Source: Dolichospermum compactum NIES-806 (lineage in GTDB: Bacteria; Cyanobacteriota; Cyanobacteriia; Cyanobacteriales; Nostocaceae). Taken from it: a DNA stretch of 6,716 nucleotides. The notes beneath the pieces are model-generated. The model ran no database searches. It was not told the origin of the DNA and saw only the letters and a program-made list of their open reading frames with translations. The stretch lies in assembly GCF_002368115.1 (NCBI RefSeq), contig NZ_AP018316.1, forward strand, positions 2,560,128 through 2,566,843, written 5' to 3'. Position numbers and translations under genes: made by a program. Of this stretch, positions 1 to 6,432 are shown one piece after another. The first letter of the stretch is position 1; each line of letters opens with the position of its first letter.

Positions 1-37
1 AGTGTGACACTTGCGTAAGTCCTATCCTTGTACTGTC

Positions 38-43
38 TACAAT
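38..43 (+). promoter_or_regulatory. Possible -10 promoter box upstream of the transketolase operon
   Basis: The hexamer TACAAT differs from the sigma-70 consensus TATAAT at one base and lies about 118 bp before the first gene's preferred start. No convincing -35 box sits at 16-18 bp: the nearest TTG-type hexamer, TTGCGT at 11-16, is 21 bp away, which is too far. If used, it would give a leader of roughly 110 nt. I saw no NtcA-type GTA-N8-TAC site. This is a weak, single-motif call in an AT-rich region, and the real promoter may lie outside the window. Confidence 0.2.
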
Positions 44-160
44 TAACCAAGCAAAATTAATTACATAGGTTTTCCCAAATTCTCCGATAATTTGCGGAAA
101 ACAGATATGATTGAGGCTTTCCAATCTGTATGGTTTCTGGACTACTTTAACAGGCTGATT

Positions 161-931
161 ATGAAAACACTACAAGAGCTTATTAATGAAGCTAAAAAAC
201 GATTGCTCAAAATGCACTTTGAAAGTGGTGTTGGGCATATTGGCGGTAACTTGTCCTCTCTGGACTTAATGATGTGTTTGTATCATCAAGTTTTAGGAGA
301 AGAGGATGCTTTTGTCCTCTCCAAAGGTCATGCCGCCGGCTCACTATACACCACCTTGTGGTCTTTGGGATACTTGAATGATGAAGATCTACAAACATTT
401 CATCAAAATGGGACAAAACTCGCTGGACATCCTCCTGCAAAAGGGATTCCCAAGATTTTATTTGCCACCGGAAGTTTAGGTCATGGACTTTCCTTATCCA
501 ATGGATTGGCTTTAGGTAAAAGGCTCAAAAGTGAGGCTGGAAGGGTATTCTGTCTATTATCCGATGGAGAATGGAATGAGGGATCTAATTGGGAGGCTTT
601 GATTTTTGCTGTGCATCAGAAGCTCAACCAATTAACCCTAATCATTGATTGTAATGGGCTGCAAGGCTTTGGAACTACCCAGGAAGTGGCTGATTTAGAA
701 CCACTAACTGATAAATTTTCGGCTTTTGGGTGTGCTGTCACTGAGATTAATGGACATGATCCTCATAGGATTGTAGAGGCACTTTCATTAATCACCATCA
801 AGCCTCACGTGATTATTGCTCGAACAAAAAAAGGTCATGGGGTTTCCTTTATGGAAAATAAAATGGAGTGGCACTATCTACCAATGACATCAGAGCATTA
901 CCAACAAGCGTTAGAAGAGGTAAGGACGTGA
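161..931 (+). CDS. Transketolase, N-terminal (thiamine-diphosphate-binding) subunit
   Basis: This is the first half of a split transketolase, a cytoplasmic ThDP- and metal-dependent enzyme that moves a two-carbon ketol unit between sugars. The 256-residue protein has the family landmarks in order: GHIGGNLSS at 25-33, SKGHAAG at 54-60, GSLGHGLS at 104-111, the ThDP/metal motif SDGEWNEG at 134-141 (SDG replaces the common GDG) with its partner Asn165 in IIDCNG, and KGHGVSF at 224-230. Length fits the separate N-subunits of split transketolases. I chose ATG 161 because homology begins there. An in-frame TTG at 92 and an ATG at 107 would add 23 or 18 residues that look unlike the family, although the ribosome site at 161 (AGG at 152-154) is weak. 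The stop overlaps the start of the C-subunit by 4 bp. The Calvin-cycle transketolase of cyanobacteria is normally a single chain of about 670 residues, so this pair is probably specialised for the neighbouring sugar genes. The family is secure; the substrate is unknown. Confidence 0.93.
   Translation: MKTLQELINEAKKRLLKMHFESGVGHIGGNLSSLDLMMCLYHQVLGEEDAFVLSKGHAAGSLYTTLWSLGYLNDEDLQTFHQNGTKLAGHPPAKGIPKILFATGSLGHGLSLSNGLALGKRLKSEAGRVFCLLSDGEWNEGSNWEALIFAVHQKLNQLTLIIDCNGLQGFGTTQEVADLEPLTDKFSAFGCAVTEINGHDPHRIVEALSLITIKPHVIIARTKKGHGVSFMENKMEWHYLPMTSEHYQQALEEVRT
915..925 (+). promoter_or_regulatory. Shine-Dalgarno region deciding the GTG start of the transketolase C-subunit
   Basis: AAGAGG at 915-920 lies 7 nt before the GTG at 928, followed by a second purine block, TAAGG, at 921-925. 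Together with the GTGA overlap with the upstream stop, this supports GTG 928 over the in-frame ATG at 868, which would force a 64-bp overlap and add 20 residues unlike the family. The arrangement suggests translational coupling of the two subunits. Confidence 0.6.
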
Positions 932-1833
932 GAAATATCCTATGTAACACCCTCGTTAAATGTTCAGATAACCCCAAATTTGTCTTTCTCACAGGTGACT
1001 TGGGATACCAAGCCTTAGAGCCATTGCGGGAGAGTTTAGGTGAACGTTTTATCAATGCTGGCGTAGCAGAACAGAATATGGTGTCTGTGGCTGCTGGTCT
1101 AGCAAAAACTGGGTTACAGCCTTGGGTGTATAGTATTGCTCCCTTTGTTTATGCCCGTCCCTTTGAACAAATTCGCAATGATGTCTGTTTGCACGATCTT
1201 CCCGTACGACTGGTTGGTAATGGTGGCGGTTATGCCTATGGGGTGATGGGAGCTACCCATCATGCGTTGGAAGACTATGGAACGATGCTATCTTTGATGA
1301 ATATGCACGTTTTTGTGCCAGCCTTTGATGCGGATGTTTTAGAGATTATCAATCAACTGCATAGCTTCGAGCATCCAGCCTATCTGCGTCTTGGTCGCTG
1401 TGAAAAACCAAAAGATTTTGATCTCCCCCCCTACTCACCGTGGCGACGATTGCTACAGGGGGAAGGTGCGACAATGTTAATTGTCGGTCCTTTGGCAGGG
1501 GGAATTATGGAGGCAGTGCAGCATCTCAGTGATGCCCACCGTCCTAATTTATGGATTTTAACCGAATTGCCCATTGAATCTGCTAAGATTCCTCAAGATT
1601 TTCTAGATGATTTGGGAAAATCTGGTCATTTGTTTATTGTTGAGGAGCATATAGCTCACGGGGGAGTAGGACAAATCATTGCTCGTTGTCTCTTAGAAAT
1701 GGGTCATGTTCCCACTAAATTTACCCACCGTCACGCTTTAGGATATGTTTCTGGTTTATATGGCTCTCAGACTTTTCATCGTCAAGAGTGTGGCTTAGAT
1801 CCTGCAAGCATTATTAAGAAGTTAAAGGAATAA
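928..1833 (+). CDS. Transketolase, C-terminal subunit (pyrimidine-binding plus C-terminal domain)
   Basis: This is the second half of the split transketolase, expected to pair with the product of the preceding gene, since the active site forms between the PP-binding and pyrimidine-binding domains. The 301-residue protein starts at GTG 928. GDLGY at 23-27 opens the pyrimidine domain. AEQN at 47-50 contains Glu48, the position of the conserved glutamate that activates the ThDP aminopyrimidine ring in this superfamily. GVMGATHHALEDYG at 105-118 is a further family block. The transketolase C-terminal domain runs from about residue 180 to the end, with EEHIAHGGVG at 239-248. No break or missing block is visible, so the pair looks catalytically intact. 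Homologous pyrimidine domains occur in DXP synthase and 2-oxoacid dehydrogenase E1-beta, but the matching N-subunit makes transketolase the better call. Only 5 bp separate its stop from the membrane-protein gene. Confidence 0.93.
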   Translation: MRNILCNTLVKCSDNPKFVFLTGDLGYQALEPLRESLGERFINAGVAEQNMVSVAAGLAKTGLQPWVYSIAPFVYARPFEQIRNDVCLHDLPVRLVGNGGGYAYGVMGATHHALEDYGTMLSLMNMHVFVPAFDADVLEIINQLHSFEHPAYLRLGRCEKPKDFDLPPYSPWRRLLQGEGATMLIVGPLAGGIMEAVQHLSDAHRPNLWILTELPIESAKIPQDFLDDLGKSGHLFIVEEHIAHGGVGQIIARCLLEMGHVPTKFTHRHALGYVSGLYGSQTFHRQECGLDPASIIKKLKE

Positions 1834-1838
1834 TATTC

Positions 1839-3467
1839 ATGTCAAATAATGTAATGAGAAAAAAACAATTAACAACAATTTTGCCAGATATATTGGTTAT
1901 TATCTGTTGTATTACAAGTATCGGATTTACTATAATTGAATCCACACTCAATACTGACGCTCATCATTGGGGGCTAATGTATGCTAATGCAGCAGATTTA
2001 AATAGGGGATTAATTCCGTACAAAGAAATATTTATCCAATATGGTTTTTTGACCACTTTTATACAAAGTTTGTCCTTAAATATTTTCGGTAATACAGTAG
2101 TATCAGTTGGAATCATAACTGGTATATTCTATGCAGCCAATATTTATCTTTCTTATTGTCTATGGCGCAAAATCCTTAATAGATGGTCATCTGCCTTATC
2201 ATCAGTAGTAATGTTTTTAGTTCATGGCTATATCATTTATCCATGGGCAAATTATTTTTCTTACACATTTCTGTTAATATCCCTATTATTTTTAACGGCA
2301 TCACCTCAGAGAAGAAATCGGTATTTATTATCAGGATTTTTCTTGGCTCTTAGTTTTTTGGCAAGACAGACATTCTTTATATTAGCTCCTATCTATCTGT
2401 ATTTCTTGCTAATATATATTTCTTCAGAGCAAGATAAGCGGAAAATACACCTGAAAAATATTGCGATGTTCCATGTTGGTATGCTTGGCGTTATTGGAGC
2501 TTTTTTAATTTATGTAATCAGAGAATCTGCTTTTGGAGATTGGATAAATCAGAGTTTCGTAATTGGGAAATTTTACAGAGGCTTTTTACATCCAAGAAAT
2601 ATATTGAATTTTTTAAAACTAATAATTTTTCCTTTTGCTGGAGATGGAAGATTATTGTTGTACTCACTTGTCTTTTTTAACGCTCTTATAATTTTTATTA
2701 TTTTTATTAGAACAAGCCTTTTAAGGAAAATCAAAGGACTTCAGGAACAAGTTCAGGAAAGGGATAATCTTTTATTTTTGTTTAGCTCTGTTATTCTTTT
2801 TGGATATCTTCAGTCTCTACACATTTATGAAGTGTTTAGACTACAAAGTTCATCTTCATTGGGTTTTGGTTTATTAATTTTCTCTCTATGCAAACTTTCA
2901 AATAGATTTGAGAAATGGGAAAGATTAGTTTTGAGCGTCCCTTTTATTTGCCTATTTTTTTATTTAATGCAAACATTAGTGTTCCACGGAACTTCTTCTG
3001 TATATTTTCCATGGAAATTGAATCGGCATTTATTAGTCAGTCATCAACTTAAACAACCAGAAAATATCGAAATGTTACAAAATAAACTTTATGATGAAAA
3101 GACTAGGATTTACTATCAAACTCTTGCAAAAACAATGAGCAGTTATGACTGTAAGCTTGACTACTTAGTAAATTTTACTAAGAACAGCTACGTTCCCCTA
3201 CTCTCAAAATCTTTTAAAAGAGTGCAGAGATCGCCATTCTATAATGAATCAATGTCTAAGATAATCTTTCAAGATGAACAAGAGAAAATTACTCACTTGT
3301 TTATTCAGAAAAAAGCACTTTTAATCGCCGCGGATATTAAGCAAATTCCCGAAAACTATCAGGTTATTTTAGAAGTCGAAAAACCTGAAATACCATTTAT
3401 TCAGGACAAAATAACATACATTGCAGTTCCCAAGGTAATTTCTTCCAGTTGTCAAGTTAAGAATTAA
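1839..3467 (+). CDS. Polytopic membrane protein, probable GT-C (GT39/PMT-like) glycosyltransferase
   Basis: The product is a 542-residue inner-membrane protein with about ten hydrophobic segments, roughly at residues 14-34, 86-106, 117-135, 138-154, 163-193 (probably two helices), 208-227, 272-290, 310-328, 340-352 and 364-382, followed by a mostly soluble tail of about 150 residues. The first loop after TM1 carries TDAHHWG at 39-45, then RGLIPYKEIFIQYG at 56-69. An acidic residue in this loop is the usual catalytic or metal site of GT-C enzymes, so Asp40 is the candidate. Such enzymes transfer sugars from polyprenyl-phosphate donors on the periplasmic side, which fits the lipid-linked-sugar synthase domain encoded next door. 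AAAGGA at 1824-1829 precedes ATG 1839 by 9 nt; ATG 1854 is an alternative. Its GC content looks clearly lower than that of the transketolase genes. A flippase or polymerase (Wzx/Wzy) is the main alternative, but the TDAHHW loop favours GT-C. The exact family and acceptor are unknown. Confidence 0.72.
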   Translation: MSNNVMRKKQLTTILPDILVIICCITSIGFTIIESTLNTDAHHWGLMYANAADLNRGLIPYKEIFIQYGFLTTFIQSLSLNIFGNTVVSVGIITGIFYAANIYLSYCLWRKILNRWSSALSSVVMFLVHGYIIYPWANYFSYTFLLISLLFLTASPQRRNRYLLSGFFLALSFLARQTFFILAPIYLYFLLIYISSEQDKRKIHLKNIAMFHVGMLGVIGAFLIYVIRESAFGDWINQSFVIGKFYRGFLHPRNILNFLKLIIFPFAGDGRLLLYSLVFFNALIIFIIFIRTSLLRKIKGLQEQVQERDNLLFLFSSVILFGYLQSLHIYEVFRLQSSSSLGFGLLIFSLCKLSNRFEKWERLVLSVPFICLFFYLMQTLVFHGTSSVYFPWKLNRHLLVSHQLKQPENIEMLQNKLYDEKTRIYYQTLAKTMSSYDCKLDYLVNFTKNSYVPLLSKSFKRVQRSPFYNESMSKIIFQDEQEKITHLFIQKKALLIAADIKQIPENYQVILEVEKPEIPFIQDKITYIAVPKVISSSCQVKN

Positions 3468-3476
3468 GGTAATATT

Positions 3477-5438
3477 ATGACTTTAGAACAAAAAATCAGA
3501 CGACTACAGGGACCAATTTTAGTTTTGGGCGCTAGTGGCTTTGTGGGTGCTAATTTACTTAGGCAATTACTCAATTATCGGGATGATGTTTTTGGCACGA
3601 CATCCCGGTTTCCTGCTTGGCGATTAGAAGGATTAAATGACGAGAATATCTTTGCTGTTGATTTGCTGGTTGATTCCAACATAGATTTTTTACTGGAAAA
3701 AACCCAGCCGAAAACAATATTTAATTGCGTGGCTTTTGGTGCTTATTCTTTTGAAAAAGATAGTCAACTTATCTATCAAACTAATTTGAATTTAACAGCC
3801 AAACTTCTAGAAAGAATTGCTACCTGCCAAATTTCTTGTTATGTTCATGCTGGCAGTTCTTCAGAATATGGAGATAATTGTTCAGGCCCTCATGAAACTG
3901 AGCTACCTGCTCCTAATAGTGATTATGCTGTTTCTAAAATTGCCTGTGCTAATCTCCTCTACTTCTATGGCAAAAAAAAGCAACTGCCTTGCGCTAATTT
4001 AAGATTGTATTCTGTTTATGGTCCTTTAGAAGATTCTTCCCGCCTCATTCCCAATCTAATTCGCCACGGAGTTGAGGAAAAATATCCCAATTTTGTCAGT
4101 CCTGATATTTCTAGGGATTTTGTTTATGTTGATGATGTTAGTGAGGCTTTTATTGATACAGCATTAAATCTCAAAGAAGAAGATTATGGCGAATCATTTA
4201 ATATTGGTAGTGGACAAAAAACTACAATTGGTGATGTAGCCAAGGTTGCTAGTGAAATATTTAATATCAACACTGAACCTGTCTATAATTCCATGGAAAA
4301 TCGCCATTGGGATATTAGCGACTGGTATGCAAATGCAACAAAGGCTCAAGAAAAGTTACAATGGAAAGCCAAGACAAATTTTCGAGAAGGGTTAATAAAA
4401 ACAACCGCATGGTATCGAGAACTAGAGGATAAAGAAAGATATCATCAGAGTTCTAAAAAGTTTGGTTTAGATACCAAGTACAGCGTAACAGCAATTATTG
4501 CTTGTTACAAAGATAATCAAGCAATTCCTATTATGTACAAACGTCTTCGGGAGACCTTTCTCAGACTAAATATTGAGTATGAAATTATCTTTGTTAATGA
4601 TTGTAGTCCCGATAATAGTGAACAAGTAATTCAAGAAATTTCACGAACTGATAAACGGGTGATTGGTATTTCTCATGCGCGAAACTTCGGTTCTCAATCT
4701 GCTTTCAAAAGTGGCATGGAAATAGCGACTAAAAATGCCTGTGTTTTACTTGATGGGGATCTACAAGATCCACCGGAATTAATTGAAACATTTGTCGAAA
4801 AGTGGCGAGAAGGATATGACGTAGTTTATGGTCGTCGCAAAAAACGCCAAGCTCCCTTGTTTATGCAGATTGCCTATAAGGCTTTTTATCGTATTTTTGA
4901 TCATTTTTCCTATCTCTCCATTCCCCATGATGCGGGAGACTTTTCTTTAATGGATAAGAAGGTTGTCCAAGCGATTTTACAGTTTCCTGAACGAGACTTA
5001 TTTCTCCGGGGAGTTAGAGCATTTGTGGGCTTTAAACAGATTGGTATAAACTATGTTAGACCAGAACGAATGTTTGGCGTAACAACTAACAATTTAGCTA
5101 AGAATATCGGCTGGGCTAAAAAAGGGATTTTATCTTTTAGTTACACTCCTTTAACTATGATCAGTTTTATGGGTACAGTATTACTGTTATTGACCCTGTT
5201 ATTAGCAACCGTACAAATTATTATCCGAATTCTTGTTCCAGATTCAGTGCCAGAAGGGGTAACTACAGTATTACTTACTATTTTATTTTTTGGTTCACTG
5301 AATTTATTTAGCATCAGTATTGTCGCTGAATATATTGCCAAAATATTTGAAGAGGTTAAACAGAGACCACATTTTATTCGTCGGACAATTACTAAGAATG
5401 GAGAAATTAGAGATGCTTACAATGTCGTTAAAAATTAA
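3477..5438 (+). CDS. Fusion of an NAD-dependent sugar epimerase/dehydratase (extended SDR) with a DPM1/ArnC-like GT2 glycosyltransferase
   Basis: This single 653-residue frame holds two enzymes. Residues 12-315 are an extended SDR: the NAD(P)-binding GASGFVG at 18-24, SSSEYG at 127-132, the catalytic Tyr150-x3-Lys154 pair, LYSVYGP at 177-183, RDFVYVDD at 213-220 and FNIGSG at 241-246. It should act on a nucleotide sugar; which one cannot be told. After a linker at about 316-334, residues 335-555 form a GT2 domain: VTAIIACYKD at 337-346, VNDCSPDNS at 373-381, HARNFGSQSAF at 400-410, the nucleotide/metal motif DGDLQDPP at 426-433 and DAGDFSLMD at 485-493. Two membrane helices, about 557-585 and 595-622, complete the layout typical of polyprenyl-phosphate sugar synthases (DPM1, ArnC, GtrB). 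AAGGT at 3466-3470 lies 6 nt before the ATG, and no internal stop or restart is evident. The fusion would couple making the sugar to loading it on the lipid carrier, probably for the GT-C protein encoded upstream (inference). Confidence 0.92.
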   Translation: MTLEQKIRRLQGPILVLGASGFVGANLLRQLLNYRDDVFGTTSRFPAWRLEGLNDENIFAVDLLVDSNIDFLLEKTQPKTIFNCVAFGAYSFEKDSQLIYQTNLNLTAKLLERIATCQISCYVHAGSSSEYGDNCSGPHETELPAPNSDYAVSKIACANLLYFYGKKKQLPCANLRLYSVYGPLEDSSRLIPNLIRHGVEEKYPNFVSPDISRDFVYVDDVSEAFIDTALNLKEEDYGESFNIGSGQKTTIGDVAKVASEIFNINTEPVYNSMENRHWDISDWYANATKAQEKLQWKAKTNFREGLIKTTAWYRELEDKERYHQSSKKFGLDTKYSVTAIIACYKDNQAIPIMYKRLRETFLRLNIEYEIIFVNDCSPDNSEQVIQEISRTDKRVIGISHARNFGSQSAFKSGMEIATKNACVLLDGDLQDPPELIETFVEKWREGYDVVYGRRKKRQAPLFMQIAYKAFYRIFDHFSYLSIPHDAGDFSLMDKKVVQAILQFPERDLFLRGVRAFVGFKQIGINYVRPERMFGVTTNNLAKNIGWAKKGILSFSYTPLTMISFMGTVLLLLTLLLATVQIIIRILVPDSVPEGVTTVLLTILFFGSLNLFSISIVAEYIAKIFEEVKQRPHFIRRTITKNGEIRDAYNVVKN

Positions 5439-5463
5439 CGTTTAATATTACAAGGAATTAAAA

Positions 5464-6216
5464 ATGATTCAAGAAGGATTTAAGCCACTTAGCAACACTC
5501 CCCCTGATACTCTACTCAATAAGTTAAAATTTTGGGCAAGGTTAGTTCTAGATTTTCAAACGAATACTGTGTATAGACATCTGCAAGAATTTCTCCCTAA
5601 AATGCAGGGAAAAGTCCTAGATATCGGCTGTGGGCAAAGTCCTTATAAGCATCTTCTTAATAGTCAAAAAACTCAATATTATGGACTTGATATTGAAGAA
5701 GCAAATCAGAAATTTAACTATGAAAATTCTGAGATTATTCACTTTGATGGATATAATATTCCTTTGAGTTCTGATTCAATTGATGGTTTTATTTGTACCG
5801 AAGTTCTTGAACATATCCAAGAACCGGAAAAGTTTATTACCGAAATTTATCGAGTTTTAAAACGGGGGGGGGTAGGAATACTTACTGTTCCTTGGTCAGC
5901 AAGATATCACTATATTCCTTATGATTATTACAGATATACTCCATCAACACTGAACCAGTTTTTTCAAGATTTTTCATCAATTAAAATTGCCCCTAGAGGT
6001 ACAGATATTACCGTGATTGTTTCAAAGATTATTGTTGCCTATTTTCGAGGGTTGCAATCACCTAAAAAATTTATATCGTGGCTTTTAAAGGTTATAGTAG
6101 CCTTAATTGTTTTTCCTTTTTTTGTTTTATGTATTTTTGTTGGGCATCTTTCATTATTTTTTGGATTAGGCTCTAAAGATGATCCTCTCGGTTATACAAT
6201 TTGGCTTAAAAAGTAA
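5464..6216 (+). CDS. Class I SAM-dependent methyltransferase (Methyltransf_11-like) with a hydrophobic C-terminal tail
   Basis: The 250-residue product carries a standard class I methyltransferase core: motif I VLDIGCG at 51-57 for SAM binding, the acidic GLDIEE at 74-79, the DGFICTEVLEHI segment at 107-118, LKRGG at 132-136 and TVPW at 141-144. HYIPYDYYRYTPSTL at 149-163 resembles a block common in methyltransferases of polysaccharide clusters. Residues 204-236 are strongly hydrophobic, enough for one or two membrane passes, so the enzyme may sit on the inner face of the membrane. AAGGAA at 5452-5457 lies 6 nt before ATG 5464, and the gap to the upstream gene is 25 bp, consistent with the same operon. 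A run of nine G residues at 5864-5872 encodes part of LKRGG; a one-base slip there would break the gene. A methyl donor for a sugar or glycan end is the likely role, but the acceptor cannot be read from the sequence. Confidence 0.88.
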   Translation: MIQEGFKPLSNTPPDTLLNKLKFWARLVLDFQTNTVYRHLQEFLPKMQGKVLDIGCGQSPYKHLLNSQKTQYYGLDIEEANQKFNYENSEIIHFDGYNIPLSSDSIDGFICTEVLEHIQEPEKFITEIYRVLKRGGVGILTVPWSARYHYIPYDYYRYTPSTLNQFFQDFSSIKIAPRGTDITVIVSKIIVAYFRGLQSPKKFISWLLKVIVALIVFPFFVLCIFVGHLSLFFGLGSKDDPLGYTIWLKK

Positions 6217-6270
6217 TTTTGTGTATAACATAAAGTATTACAGCAAATTGTCATCAAACCCGGAACAAGA

Positions 6271-6310
6271 ACCCCACCCCCAACCCCCTCCCCGCAAGCG
6301 ATGAGGGGGC
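6271..6310. repeat. C-rich dispersed repeat with a CCCCCTC/GAGGGGG hairpin
   Basis: A run of C-rich tracts at 6271-6293 ends in a perfect 7-bp stem, CCCCCTC at 6284-6290 with GAGGGGG at 6303-6309, around a 12-nt loop containing GCAAGCG. Similar C-rich/GCAAGCG/G-rich repeats are, from memory, scattered through intergenic DNA of filamentous cyanobacteria. No T-run follows the stem, so it is a poor classical terminator, although the strong stem could protect or end the operon mRNA. The dispersed nature cannot be shown from one copy. Confidence 0.55.
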
Positions 6311-6326
6311 TAAGATGTACCTTATA

Positions 6327-6424
6327 AGCTGTTGTGCATTTAGTTTGTATAATTCTAGCGGGCAAGATGCCGCACCACAAAGTTCAGGTAAATTATGGTT
6401 ATCAAATTTAGCTGCGTAACAGCT
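6327..6424. repeat. Inner inverted-repeat element, possible second MITE or structured RNA element
   Basis: AGCTGTT at 6327-6333 is exactly complementary to AACAGCT at 6418-6424, and pairing continues through GTGCA (6334-6338) and TGCGT (6413-6417). As RNA this gives 12 continuous pairs, including two G-U wobbles. A TA dinucleotide flanks both ends (6325-6326 and 6425-6426), extending the perfect DNA inverted repeat to 10 bp (6324-6333 with 6418-6427). The interior contains the small hairpin at 6358-6373. It could be a short non-autonomous transposable element with a TA target duplication or a folded RNA element; no protein is encoded. Confidence 0.4.
6358..6373. repeat. Small imperfect hairpin inside the inner element
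   Basis: GCGGGC at 6358-6363 can pair with GCCGC at 6369-6373 across an AAGAT loop, with one unpaired G. From memory, a perfect version with GCCCGC on the right arm is a frequent intergenic repeat in filamentous cyanobacteria, in which case this copy has lost one C. It forms the centre of the inner inverted-repeat element. Confidence 0.35.
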
Positions 6425-6432
6425 TATGATTG

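Noticed and set aside
3..68. Open frame of 21 codons at the left edge, possibly the tail of an upstream gene
   Set aside because: It is too short to distinguish from chance, and no recognisable protein signal is present.
92..160. N-terminal extension of the transketolase N-subunit from TTG 92 or ATG 107
   Set aside because: The added residues do not resemble the family, TTG is a rare start, and homology-like sequence begins at ATG 161.
207..440. Reverse-strand frame of 77 codons
   Set aside because: It lies wholly inside the transketolase N-subunit gene and has no protein-like motif or ribosome site.
868..927. Earlier ATG start for the transketolase C-subunit
   Set aside because: It would overlap the N-subunit by 64 bp and add residues unlike the family; GTG 928 has a good ribosome site and a 4-bp stop-start overlap.
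3817..4002. Second forward frame of 61 codons within the SDR domain
   Set aside because: It is out-of-frame shadow of a strongly conserved coding region.
5141..5341. Reverse-strand frame of 66 codons
   Set aside because: It is antisense to the membrane-helix codons of the GT2 domain, where hydrophobic codon bias produces such frames.
6284..6309. GC-rich hairpin as an intrinsic terminator of the operon
   Set aside because: The stem is strong, but no T-run follows; the sequence fits a dispersed repeat better.
6192..6380. Reverse-strand frame of 62 codons across the intergenic repeats
   Set aside because: It overlaps the end of the methyltransferase and reads through the C-rich repeat, giving a low-complexity valine/glycine-rich stretch.
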